A DNA stretch of 64,000 bases, from NCBI GenBank assembly GCA_963772165.1, contig CAVYWA010000012.1, forward strand, positions 186,001-250,000, written 5' to 3'. Below the pieces are notes generated by a model. The model was given only the letters and a program-made list of their open reading frames with translations, ran no database searches and was not told the origin of the DNA. This document shows, in pieces, positions 38,464-47,995 of this stretch (positions are counted from its first letter, which is position 1; each line of letters begins with the position of its first letter). This DNA is from JAGVPT01 sp963772165. GTDB taxonomy: Bacteria; Bacteroidota; Ignavibacteria; UBA10030; UBA8401. The position numbers were made by a program, and so were the translations under genes.

Positions 38464-39963
38464 TTACCTTCCCAAGAGATTTGAAAGGTGGCTATTCCAG
38501 GTTTTATAGGCGGAACCGTATTTTTTTACAAATTCGGCCTTGGGACTCAATTTTTCGATTACTTTCAACCCTTTAAAGGCTTCGTCCGGGGACGAATAAT
38601 ACCGGGCACCAATTCCGGCCCCTCGGGCTGCTCCCTGCGAACCGTCAGTATTGTAGATTTCAAGGTCAACATTGCATGTATTGACGAACGCCTCTTTGAA
38701 TACCCGGCTTTGGAATAAGTTGGAGTCGCCCGCCTTAATGACGCCGAATTCCATTCCTATGCTTTTCATGATGTCCAGCCCATACCGGAACGTGAAGACA
38801 ATTCCTTCTTGCGCCCCTCTAATCAGATGCGCTCTATTATGGATATTGAAATTAATACCCGAAAATTGTGCGAGCACGTCTTTGTTTTCCAAACTTCTTT
38901 CCGCACCGTTGCCGTATGGAAAACAGAATAGGCCTTCTGAACCAATCGCGATTTCTGATGCAAGGGTGTTCATTTCATCGTAGGACAATCGGTTATCCAA
39001 AATGTTTTGTTTGATCCAGCTATATTGAATCCCGGTTCCGTTGATGCAAAGAAGCACTCCCGTAAACGGTTGTTCTTTTGTATAGTTTACATGGGCGAAG
39101 GTATTGACGCGGCTTGCAGGGATCAAAGATATTCTTTTCCGCAACTCCGTAGATCACTCCCGATGTTCCTGCCGTTGCCGCTATCTCACCCGGCTTCAGC
39201 ACATGGAGTGAGAGGGCGTTGTTCGGTTGATCCCCTGCTCTGTAGGTAATAGGAATTCCGGCTTTTAGACCGAGCTCCGCCGCCGCCTTGGAGCTCAATG
39301 TCCCTTGCGCGCCGAACGTAGGAACAATATCCGCAATGAGATTCTTGTCGATGCCGTACAATTTCAGCAAGTCATCTGCCAATCCTTTTTTTTCAAAGTC
39401 CCACAGAATTCCTTCACTCAGGCCCGAGATCGTCGTGCAAATCTCGCCCGTGAGTTTCAGAGCGATATAGTCTCCCGGCAGCATGATCTTCGCGATCTTC
39501 GAATAGACATCGGGTTTATTTTCCATTCATCCATTTTAATTTTGATGCAGTGAAGTTGCCCGGGGAGTTCAGAGTAATGGTGGAGGCAGTAAGTCTTTGC
39601 TCAGATCGGCGAACGCTTGTTGCCAATTTCAACCGCGCGGCTGTCGCACCAAATAATGGCGGGATGCAATACCTCATTGTTCTTCCCAACCATGACGAGC
39701 CCATGCATCTGATATGAGATGCCGATACCGGCAACCTCAATTGATCCCGTGTTCACTTTTGAGAGAATTTTTTTTGTCGCAGCGACAACATGTTCCCACC
39801 AGGAATCCGGATGTTGCTCTGCCCAGCCAGGCCGCGGCGAATCGATTTTCATTTCCGTTTCGGGAGAATTTCCCGAGATGACCAGTTCCCCGGTATCGGC
39901 GTCGACGAAGCTGGCTTTGATCGATGAGCTTCCGATATCGTATCCGAGGAGAATCTTTTGCAT
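38464..39963 (-). CDS. xylB: Xylulokinase (several frameshifts)
   Basis: An FGGY-family kinase of about 498 residues that phosphorylates D-xylulose. The N-terminal phosphate loop GYDIGSSSIKASFVD, the substrate motif SYQMHGLV, RAGDQPNNALSLHVL, the TAGTSGVIYG loop and GSQGAARGAGIGA are all present and in order. The frame breaks at about 39603 (AACAAGCG, one A short), about 39555-39570, about 39528 (GG for G) and about 39134 (CCC for CC). Each break is repairable by one base and the protein motifs continue, so the gene is probably intact in the organism. Together with xylA it completes entry of xylose into the pentose phosphate pathway. Confidence 0.88.
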
Positions 39964-40130
39964 GATCGAATATCTTCGAATAATTGATTGTTCTGAACTA
40001 TGAGCCGGCGAATAATGGATCGGAGCTAAGCTGCGGCGGCGTGCAGCCAGTTCCCTGTAGAATATACGCGCAGCAGATATCGCCTTTTCCTTAAGATTTT
40101 TTTAGCGCGCGGCGAAAAGCTGACGGCTGG

Positions 40131-40409
40131 TTAGGCGGCGCTTGCAGTATTTACTGCATTATCATTTTTTCTCTTCACGTTGCCTTAAGATTTCTTCAAT
40201 CTGTTTGGATTGATCCATCATTTTTATAAACAAAATTGCATTACCCAAACCAGTCATCAAAGCACCAATACTTGCCCACATATGAGTGAGGGGATTGTAT
40301 CCAATGACCATAAATGTAGGACCACAAATTACCAAGACAGGAATTAATGGAATAAGATATTTAATTACTTTTCGCATATTAAATCTCCGATTATGAATGC
40401 GCCGCCTAA
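40131..40409 (-). mobile_element. Integron-cassette-like insertion
   Basis: The small gene at 40162-40377 is bounded by an 11-bp inverted repeat, TTAGGCGGCGC (40131-40141) and GCGCCGCCTAA (40399-40409). On the gene's strand it is preceded by ATTAGGCGGCGC and followed by GCGCCGCCTAAC, which are the forms of the two ends of integron attC sites (TTRRRY and RYYYAAC core words). I could not fold a complete attC beyond GCCTAAC, and no integrase gene is nearby, so this is a candidate solitary cassette or a simple inverted-repeat insertion. Confidence 0.4.
40162..40377 (-). CDS. Small two-helix membrane protein, hypothetical
   Basis: A 71-residue protein with two hydrophobic helices (YLIPLIPVLVICGPTFMVI and WASIGALMTGLGNAILFI) and a charged C-terminal tail (QIEEILRQREEKK). 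It matches no family I can name. The ATG at 40377 has GGAGAT about 8 bases upstream; a longer frame extends to 40497 but runs through the inverted-repeat boundary and is not favoured. Its base composition looks more AT-rich than xylB and lacI on either side. Small membrane proteins of this kind are common integron-cassette cargo. Confidence 0.55.
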   Translation of the reverse strand: MRKVIKYLIPLIPVLVICGPTFMVIGYNPLTHMWASIGALMTGLGNAILFIKMMDQSKQIEEILRQREEKK

Positions 40410-40547
40410 TTTTTGAGTATTGAGTAACGGTAAAATGGATGAGCGGAATTACTTTGAATTCATGCCAGAGTTGCAGATCAGCAGTCAACTCCTTCATAGT
40501 CCTCGTCAGGGGAATACGGTCGCTTCTTTCCTATCACAACATCGATG

Positions 40548-41579
40548 TTATTTGTTCAACACTCTTGTCGACTCTCTGACGATGAACTCCGTTTCCAAAA
40601 CAACATGCTCGTTCGGCAAAAGCGTAGGAGCTTCGATATTCCTGATAAGGATTTCGGCCGCTATCTTTCCGATCTCGTGCTGGGGAGCTCGAATAGTCGT
40701 CAGGGGGACAGGGTAGATCTGCGCATAGTAGATATCGTCGTTTCCAATGATTGAAATATCGTCGGGAACACGAATCTTCAATTGCTTCAGAGCGGTCATC
40801 ACCGCAAGAGCTTGATGATCGTTAAAGCAAACGATTGCCGTTGGATATTCTTCCTTCGTTTTGCCCTTAAAAAATTCGAGCGTCTTGTCCAAACTTTCAT
40901 CATAGTGGGAACCGATTGAAACGATCATCTCTTTGTTAAAGACCAGAGTGCTCTCGCTGAACGCATCGCGAAAACCTTCGATGCGCTCCTGCGTGTGCGA
41001 TGAAAGAGGCGGGCCCGCAAAATGCACGATGCGTGTATGCCCGTTGTCGATGAGATATTTCACGGCTTTCTTGATCGCTTTCAAATTGTCGATCGCAACC
41101 ACATTCGCCTGTATTCCGCGAACGTCTTCCAGTAAAACAAAGGGGTAGTTAATCATCTTGAGTTTGAAGAGGTGCTCTATCTCTGCCGTCCCAGCAACGA
41201 TGGGAGCGATGATAATCCCTTTGATGTCCTTTGCCGAGAAAAGATGCGAGAATTTTTTCTCGGTCTCATGGTCGTCGTCCGAGCTCGTCACGAGAACGGA
41301 ATACCCTTTGCTGTTCGCGTAATCCTTCACCCCGGCCGCAATCGATGTATAAAAAGGATAATTCAAATCCTTAATGATGACCCCGATGCTTTTATCCTGG
41401 TTGCCGTTCTTTAAATTTCTTGCAACCCCCTTCGGGCGAAAGTTGAGTTCTTTCATCACCGCCAGGATGTGGTCCCGGGTGGCTGGCTTCACCGTACTTT
41501 TTGCATTGATAACGGCAGACACCGTCCCTTTCGAGACTCCCGTTCGTTTGGCAACATCTTCTATTGTTATTCTTTTCAT
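40548..41579 (-). CDS. LacI-family transcriptional regulator (probable xylose regulator)
   Basis: A 343-residue repressor with an N-terminal helix-turn-helix (ITIEDVAKRTGVSKGTVSAVIN), a hinge (PKGVARNLKNG) and a periplasmic-binding-protein-like sensor domain (VIIKDLNYPFYTSIAAGVK, IVCFNDHQALAVMTALKQ, DDISIIGNDDI). Likely effectors are xylose or xylo-oligosaccharides, by neighbourhood with xylA and xylB. The ATG at 41579 begins right at the helix-turn-helix; GTG or TTG starts five or four codons upstream lie closer to AAAGGAA. It probably binds the CG-centred dyads upstream of xylA, near the epimerase/methyltransferase genes and before GH3. A weaker version in its own upstream region suggests autoregulation. 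Confidence 0.9.
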   Translation of the reverse strand: MKRITIEDVAKRTGVSKGTVSAVINAKSTVKPATRDHILAVMKELNFRPKGVARNLKNGNQDKSIGVIIKDLNYPFYTSIAAGVKDYANSKGYSVLVTSSDDDHETEKKFSHLFSAKDIKGIIIAPIVAGTAEIEHLFKLKMINYPFVLLEDVRGIQANVVAIDNLKAIKKAVKYLIDNGHTRIVHFAGPPLSSHTQERIEGFRDAFSESTLVFNKEMIVSIGSHYDESLDKTLEFFKGKTKEEYPTAIVCFNDHQALAVMTALKQLKIRVPDDISIIGNDDIYYAQIYPVPLTTIRAPQHEIGKIAAEILIRNIEAPTLLPNEHVVLETEFIVRESTRVLNK

Positions 41580-41909
41580 GTCAGTTTTCAACACTTCCTT
41601 TGGGAAGTGCCCCGTTAATATGAATCACTGGTATTCGTCGATAATTTAAGAATTGAACGATTTGAATAACTGGCCAGTGCAGGAAACGTTACTGCAGTCC
41701 GTTCGCAGGTGTTACGAAAACAATCAACGATGTTAACCGAGGAGGGCCGTAAGGTAATAGTCTTCATCTTAGCCTGCTGAACAAGCATCGTTCGTTGCAT
41801 CATAATAATTTGAAGAATAATTGCATGCAACGTGTTAAAAGACTCCTCACAAAGGTAAGGTATTTTTCTGCATAATCAAATAAGCTGTCCGATTGCTCGC
41901 AAAGCGACT
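41580..41909. other. 330-bp spacer with promoter region of the LacI regulator
   Basis: No gene recognised. It separates the GH43 stop from the LacI-family gene. ATTGAACGATTTGAAT at 41652-41667 matches 12 of 16 positions of the xylA operator core and may be a weak autoregulatory site. Confidence 0.4.
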
Positions 41910-43628
41910 CTATCGGTATACCTCATCGTCGCCGGAGTACTCAAACCAGTCATAGGCGGCAACGTTGTTGCTCTCTTTCTTCTGCGAGGTTGCGTACATC
42001 GCATACATACATCCTACGAATCCGCCGGCAACCCTCGTGCTGAGAAACTTTGCGTCGACGCTGTCTTTGAGCACTGCCCATTGGCCGGGACGGTAAGCGT
42101 AAGAAAACGAATAGACGTTCTCCTTCGCTTCAATTTCCAGTAACACTTCGTTCTCTTGTTCATCTTTTCCTATAGGTGCGGACGCAATCAAAACCATACC
42201 GCTAACGGCTTTTCCGCTGCTATCCGAGCTGTAAAGCTGGATCACAGGCTCGTTTTTTTCGGATGACTTGCATAAAAAGTAGAAATGCCTTTCATTCTGA
42301 AAAATCAACAGCCCCGCTTTTTCATCCTCAGTCTTCGGAGTGAAAAGTAAAGCGGTGCTCGCAGAAGATCGCAAGTGCTGCTGACGCCGGCCCAGGAAAC
42401 TCGGATTCATACTGTCGGCACAGGTCTCGGGTCTCAGCCTTATCGACAAGTACCCTTTTTTCCGGGTCATGTCGTACCACTTTTCATGAGGCGTTCGGAG
42501 GAATACCCAATTGAGGTTGAGTTCCTGTGCATCGAACTCGTCCCTGGTCCGAAAATTCCCGCTCGTTGGAATGTCGGTCGAATCAGCCGGCGGCAGGATC
42601 GGAGAGGGGTAGCGATATTGAATTTCTTCATACCCGGGATTGATTGTAGGCCACCCGTCGTTCCAGCGTACAGGTGCCAGAAATGTTTCTCTCCCTGTGT
42701 TATAATACTCCTCTTCGTACGGACGGTAAGGGCGACAACCGAGAAAGACCGCCCACCAGTCACCCGATTCAGTTTGTACAAAATCTGCGTGTCCTGTTGA
42801 GGTGACCGCAAACGTTCTCTTTGGATCCAGGTTTCGTTGTGTGAGGATCGGATTCTTTTCATACGAAACGTACGGACCATCAACATTTGCACTTTTAAAG
42901 ACAACTTCGGAGTGTCGGTCGGCGGTTCCTCCTTCGGCAGCAATCAGGTAATACACACTGTCTTTTTTCAGAATGTGCGGCCCTTCAATCCAGGCTGGCT
43001 TTTTATCGATGTCGGTCCCGCCGTTAATGAGTATCCGTTCGTCTCCCTTTACTTTGAGACTCTCAGAATCGAACTCGTGGATCCTTATCGTCCTGTGTCC
43101 ACTGTAGAGAGGTTTATCCTCCGGGGGAATGCTGTTGTATACCAAATAAGCTTTTCCATCATCATCAAAAAACAACGATGGGTCTATTCCATTAATTTGC
43201 GGCAGCCAGGTCGGTTTCGACCATGGACCCGCCGGATCTTTCGCCGTGGCAACAAAGTTCCCGCCGATGTCGACGAGGGTGCACGTGACGTAAAATAATC
43301 CATTATGGTAGCGTATCGCCGGTGCAAAGAGCCCCCGCGAAACACCCTGACCGTCGAGGTTGAATTGCTCAGGCCGGCTCAAAACGTACCCGATCAATTT
43401 CCAGTGAACCAAATCCCTGCTGTGAAACACGGTGATCCCCGGAAAATAAGAAAAAGTAGAATTTACAAGGTAGTAATTCTTTCCCACCCTGCAAATGCTC
43501 GGGTCGGGATAAAATCCGGCGATGATAGGATTCGTATAGCTCGAGGCACTCTGACCGAACGAACAATCGTGCGCACTCAACACTGTGAGCGCGAAGAAAA
43601 ATGAATAGCACCATGCGCGTCTTCTCAA
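41910..43628 (-). CDS. GH43 beta-xylosidase/alpha-L-arabinofuranosidase
   Basis: A 572-residue secreted enzyme with the five-bladed GH43 propeller followed by a C-terminal beta-sandwich of the beta-xylosidase C2 type (from about residue 355). The catalytic triad is visible: D42 in FYPDPSI (general base), D149 in NGIDPSLFFD and E215 in WIEGPHIL (general acid). A signal peptide precedes it (SAHDCSFGQ). The start is TTG at 43628 with AAGGAG 8 bases upstream. It lies 61 bp after the CE1-type esterase stop on the same strand. Expected activity is release of xylose or arabinose from xylo-oligosaccharides; the exact specificity cannot be read from sequence. Confidence 0.93.
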   Translation of the reverse strand: MRRRAWCYSFFFALTVLSAHDCSFGQSASSYTNPIIAGFYPDPSICRVGKNYYLVNSTFSYFPGITVFHSRDLVHWKLIGYVLSRPEQFNLDGQGVSRGLFAPAIRYHNGLFYVTCTLVDIGGNFVATAKDPAGPWSKPTWLPQINGIDPSLFFDDDGKAYLVYNSIPPEDKPLYSGHRTIRIHEFDSESLKVKGDERILINGGTDIDKKPAWIEGPHILKKDSVYYLIAAEGGTADRHSEVVFKSANVDGPYVSYEKNPILTQRNLDPKRTFAVTSTGHADFVQTESGDWWAVFLGCRPYRPYEEEYYNTGRETFLAPVRWNDGWPTINPGYEEIQYRYPSPILPPADSTDIPTSGNFRTRDEFDAQELNLNWVFLRTPHEKWYDMTRKKGYLSIRLRPETCADSMNPSFLGRRQQHLRSSASTALLFTPKTEDEKAGLLIFQNERHFYFLCKSSEKNEPVIQLYSSDSSGKAVSGMVLIASAPIGKDEQENEVLLEIEAKENVYSFSYAYRPGQWAVLKDSVDAKFLSTRVAGGFVGCMYAMYATSQKKESNNVAAYDWFEYSGDDEVYR

Positions 43629-43689
43629 CGGTTATTCTCCTTACTGATTGACAGTGACAGTTGCTTAAACCTAGATCCCTAATCGTACT

Positions 43690-44844
43690 TTAATTCACTT
43701 TCTCCACGAATTGTTGGCCGCTAAATAATTCCAGTTGAAAACCGGTCACTTTCCCCTTTTCATCTCTCTTAAAATGAATGAACAGATACTGTCCTTTGAG
43801 ATAAAAATCTTTCTCGCTCTCGGCGAGGACTGTCAATTTTGAGCTATCCGGCGCGATCATAACGAGTCGATTCTCTTCCCGCACAATTTTTATATTGAAC
43901 TCCGGGCCAGCCTGGTATGTCCCCGCATACTGGTCGAGGATTGCAGCATCGACAGCGACAATCGGCTTCGCAAAAACAAACTGCAGCCCCCGGGTGTACC
44001 CTTCGGCTTTCCCTCCGGAATGCCCGGTCCCTTCGAGCACCCGCGTCTCGACCTCCAAACCCTCCAATTTTTTCGCCTTCAAGCGGTCTGCAAATTTTCC
44101 GAACCAGCTTTCGTTTCCTTCCAGTCCGCCGACTGCCATGAACAATCTGACCGGCATCTGGGACTTGTTCGGTGCATAGTTCTTGATATAACTCTCAATA
44201 ACTCCGTCGTCCCATCCGATTGCGGGACTGGTGAGCACATAGCGGCTGAACAATGTTGTTTCCTGAAAGAGAGCGTAGAGCGTGAAAAGGCCGCCGAGGG
44301 AACTTCCCATGAGCGTCCGATCGTCTTTCTTCGTGCGGTACCGGTTATCGATAAAAGGGATCACTTCTTTCTTGATGAACTCCAGGAATTTCGGCGCGTT
44401 CCCGCCCGCAGGGGCCTGCTTTGTTGCTGATGGAGTAAGGTCTCTTGCCCGCAGGAAATCATAGTTAGGATTATTTCCGCCCCACGCAATCCCGACGACG
44501 ATGGCACTAGGAACAAATCCGTCATAGTATTGCTCGCCGAAGATCGCATTGAGCAGCGGAAAATCCCATTGCCCGTCCAACAAATAAATGACAGGAAATG
44601 TTTTGGATGAATCCTGGTAGTCTCTCGGAATATTCACGGAGAGATTGAACTCCTGTCCGATGATGGAAGAAGTCAAATGCAGGGACTGCGTTCCGGCGAT
44701 CTCGACCGCGGGAGAAGATGAGAGCGAATCGCCGCGCGCCGCCTGGCCGCTTGACGCCTCGGACAGAAAAACTGTGAGCAAAAAAATAACAAGAGTGCAA
44801 ACGCAGGAGTAAGGTTGAAATCTTTCGTGCTTTGTTGCTTTCAT
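43690..44844 (-). CDS. CE1/esterase-D-fold esterase (feruloyl or acetyl esterase-like)
   Basis: A 384-residue secreted alpha/beta-hydrolase of the PF00756 esterase family. The signal peptide ends near SSGQA. The nucleophile is S182 in LMGSSLGG, and GTGHSGGKAEG carries the probable catalytic histidine. A C-terminal beta domain of about 90 residues (YAGTYQAGPEFNIK onward) resembles DUF3471-type modules. AAGGAG lies about 10 bases before the ATG at 44844; a longer reading from 44886 lacks support. Family members in xylan loci cleave ferulate or acetate esters, which would open arabinoxylan to the GH43 and GH115 enzymes encoded next to it. Other ester substrates are possible. Confidence 0.8.
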   Translation of the reverse strand: MKATKHERFQPYSCVCTLVIFLLTVFLSEASSGQAARGDSLSSSPAVEIAGTQSLHLTSSIIGQEFNLSVNIPRDYQDSSKTFPVIYLLDGQWDFPLLNAIFGEQYYDGFVPSAIVVGIAWGGNNPNYDFLRARDLTPSATKQAPAGGNAPKFLEFIKKEVIPFIDNRYRTKKDDRTLMGSSLGGLFTLYALFQETTLFSRYVLTSPAIGWDDGVIESYIKNYAPNKSQMPVRLFMAVGGLEGNESWFGKFADRLKAKKLEGLEVETRVLEGTGHSGGKAEGYTRGLQFVFAKPIVAVDAAILDQYAGTYQAGPEFNIKIVREENRLVMIAPDSSKLTVLAESEKDFYLKGQYLFIHFKRDEKGKVTGFQLELFSGQQFVEKVN

Positions 44845-44923
44845 GTGAGTATGCTCCTTGGAAAATCGATGTTGGATAGCTGTCATTTATAAATCGAGAG
44901 TTCTGAATAATCCAAAAAATGCA

Positions 44924-44984
44924 CTCACGCAAAGACGCAAAACAATTCTTAGACAGACTCTTCGCGCCTCTGCGTCTTAGCGAG
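44924..44984. repeat. Imperfect inverted repeat of CGCAAAGACGCAA type
   Basis: CACGCAAAGACGCAAAAC (from 44926) pairs imperfectly with GCGCCTCTGCGTCTTAGCGAG (from 44964) just after the GH115 stop. This is a common dispersed intergenic repeat form in environmental genomes and may end the GH115 transcript. No clear U-tract is present. Confidence 0.5.
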
Positions 44985-44986
44985 AA

Positions 44987-47881
44987 TCAATTGTTATGCC
45001 GCAGCAGGAAACTCTCAGGCGGACCGAGATAACTTGGTTTCACACCGCCGGCATCGACGACGATCTTCTGGAGCACAACTCCGGGATCAACCATCCAGAA
45101 TTTCAGCGTATGGACGCCCGGGCTATGAATGTTGTGATGCGATTCCGACACAATGATATTGTTGGCCACCCACTGTTCCCATGTTCGGTTCGAATTATCA
45201 GCGTTCATGGTAATGATTTGCGGGGGCTCTGCGTCGAAGGAAATGCTGTACCTCAACCCTTGATCGTTATGAAAATTAAGCGTGGGCGATAGGTATGCCT
45301 TGGCGCTTATTTCGCCCGTGCTGAAAAAGTACATTGTGTATTCGAGATGCGGGCTCGCTCCTTCCGGCGATTGCGATGGAGATGTCACAGGCACGGGTGT
45401 CATCGCGGAAAAGGTCCGCCCCAACCCGGGAATTTTCAGCCAGCTGACGGCTGATGTTCCAACAGCCCTGGAATAATGTTCCGCTTCGACCGACACACAA
45501 CCGTTGCTTTCTACGAATTCCTGTACGTTCCCATCGACGGGGAGCGACGGGTTGTTGATGGTAGCATGCACGGTGATACGATTATTCTGCGGACCGGTTA
45601 CAGTGATTGCCGCAGTTTGACGGCCGGCCGGCACTTTCGCCCAATCGATGCTGATCCAAAGACGCTCCTCCGCTTCAATTGTTCCTTGCGATTTACTTAC
45701 CACGAGCCATGGTTGTTCCGATTCCACGGAATACGCGAAAGGCGTCTTCCCGCGATTGAATATCTCGACGTAGTACGATTGCCGGTTGAACCGATCGAAT
45801 TCGGGCAGCATGGCTTCAGCACCCTCGTTCGGCCACCATGCGGATCGCCCTTCAATGGCGACTCCCATTTCGGGGGCATCGGGGACCTCGATTCTTTTCA
45901 CCTCGGGCAATGTATTTTTGTCCGGTTGCTGCCAGTACGTGTAACCGATGTGAGTCTGGTCCATCATGTGATCCCACTTCCCGCCAGCCATGATTTTATT
46001 AAAATAATAAGAAATTGCCGAGTCTTTGCCGAACAATTCCTGAGCTTTTTGGGCCAGGCCATTTGTCGCCGTGCGGCCTTCTTTTGCATACAGACGATTT
46101 TTTGCGACGGTGACGTAGAGATCGTTCAAATTCGAGCAGGCAAGTACGGGGTGGAGGACGAGTTGATAGAATGCATCCTTGCTTTCGGGAGGAAGCGCGT
46201 CATAAATATGCTGCGCCTTTTCTGCAAGCGCATTGTAGTCGGCGACAACAGTTTCGGCCTCTCGGTAATCGACCAAACTGTAGGTCTCGGGAGAAAGCAA
46301 TTCCGGTTTTCGCCGGGCGTTAAATTTTGTATACGCCGTCATGATTTCAGCTATCTCGCCCGCGTGCTCTTTGCCGAATTGCTGCTCTGCCCAGCCACGG
46401 GTGTAGTCGGGCAAACGCCCGGCCGGCAAGGCGTCGGGATTCCATGCATAGTCCAGAAAGAATTGAATCGGATATTCCATCGGCTTAATATCGCCGACAT
46501 TGACAATCCAGATCTGCTTGACACCGTAGGAGTATGCAAGGTGCATTTGTTCCCAGGTCCTCTCAATCTGATTTGTGTTCAACCACTTATAGTTCCTGGG
46601 GCCGCCGACGTAATCGTAGTGATAATAAATTCCATACCCTCCTGTCCTCGGTTTTTCGCCCAGCGCAGGAAGCCTGCGGATGTTTCCCCAGTTGTCGTCG
46701 CATAAAAGCAGCGTGACGTCATCGGGAACACGCATCCCTTTATCATAATAGTCTTGCACTTCTTTGTAGAGCGCCCAATCCTGCGGGATGGTCGTGACGT
46801 CCTTGCCGGTTACTGTACCAAGAATGGTGCGTTGATCCTTGACGATTTTTTCGAGGAGATCGATATTTGACCCTACCGTCATCGGCATATCCCCGTCCCC
46901 CCGCATGCCGATCGTAACGACGCTCTCGTTTGAATCCATCCTCTTGATCCCCTTCGTCCAAAAATCTCTGAGGACGTTTTCGTTCTTTTCATAGTTCCAC
47001 GGGCCGCTGCCGTACCTGTGCCATTCAGCCTGAGCTCGCATCATCGGCTCATGATGGGACGTACCGATGACGACGCCGTACTCATCGGCGAGCCGGGGAT
47101 TCAATGTGTCGTCATCAGTAGAATGCGCTCCCCCACATTGCCGGCCAGAGATAATTCCCTTTCAGGCGAAGAATCAATTCAAAAACATGTACATAGAACT
47201 TACTGTTGAACCCGCCGAATTTTTCGGCGGCCCAGCCCGACAGCGCCGGCGCCTCATCGTTGATAAAAATTCCCCGGTACTTTACGGCTGGTTCGCCTTG
47301 CGTATGCCTTCCCGGAAGAACATAAAGATTCGCCCGATGCCGGACGGGTACATCCGCCCACCAATACCAGGGGGAGACGCCGATTTGCGCGGAGAGGTCG
47401 TAGATACCGAAGATTGTTCCACGCTTATCGCTGCCGGCAATCACCAGCGCGCGATCTACGCCTGCGAACGGTTTTTCAACAACTTGTATCAGAAACGTCT
47501 CCCATTTCCCGCTTATACCTGCAACGCCGATTTTTTTCCGGGAGATCAAAGTATCGATCCACGGATTTTTTCCGATCGTTCCGATCAGGACGATTTCCTT
47601 GTTGGAAGGTATCGTGTCGCTGAGAAGAGGCGGTTTTGCATTCGTCACACGTTCAATGTCTTCCGCGAGATCTTTCGCGGCGCGGAGCACTCCGGGAAAA
47701 TCACTCGAACTGACACAAAGCGGGGCGGATGCTGCGGATGCCGAGAGGGTAAAACTCCCGGGTTCCATTTCGGGTGAAATGTAGGGCTTGGAATTCATCG
47801 TCGAGATTGTTTGAGCTGAAGCAATGACCGCAATGAACAAGCTCAGTACCTGCGAACCGTGCCAATCGTACGGCCATGCAT
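44987..47881 (-). CDS. GH115 alpha-(4-O-methyl)-glucuronidase (frameshifted)
   Basis: A GH115 enzyme of about 960 residues, which removes (4-O-methyl-)glucuronic acid from xylan side chains. Family motifs run through both fragments: YWWADVPVRHR, VKYRGIFINDEAP, LILRLKGNYLWPAMWGSAF, then GVVIGTSHHEPMMRAQAEW, NVLRDFWTKGIKR, GYGIYYHYDYVGGPRNYKW and the C-terminal VSVEAEHYSRA carbohydrate-binding-like domain. The main frame breaks near 47105-47130, right after WGSAFY. A second single-base gap near 47850 would join a signal peptide starting at ATG 47881 to IAVIASAQT; without it the start is a TTG at 47840. It is the key debranching enzyme linking this locus to glucuronoxylan. Confidence 0.9.
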
Positions 47882-47964
47882 TCGCGATAAGTAATTTGCT
47901 TGAAAAGGGTTGGAAAGACTTGATTCATGAAGGCGCCTCCCTCAAATCCTGCGAAGAACTGATA

Positions 47965-47995
47965 AATAAAAAAGGGAACTTTTGTTTAAGTTCCC
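47965..47995 (-). terminator. Rho-independent terminator after the third GH10
   Basis: GGGAACTT (47974-47981) and AAGTTCCC (47988-47995) form a perfect 8-bp stem with a 6-base loop. On the minus strand it is followed by TTTTTTTATTTAT. The stop codon of the GH10 gene (47986-47988) falls inside the loop region, so gene end and terminator overlap. Confidence 0.9.

Noticed and set aside
38464..39963. xylB as a decayed pseudogene
   Set aside because: All kinase motifs are intact, each break needs only a one-base change in a short run, and xylA next to it is intact and has a conserved operator.
40162..40497. 111-residue form of the small membrane protein
   Set aside because: The extra 40 residues cross the inverted-repeat boundary and lack a ribosome binding site, while the ATG at 40377 has one.
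45476..46705. A 409-codon open frame on the plus strand
   Set aside because: It is antisense to the conserved GH115 coding region, its translation matches nothing I recognise and it has no ribosome binding site.
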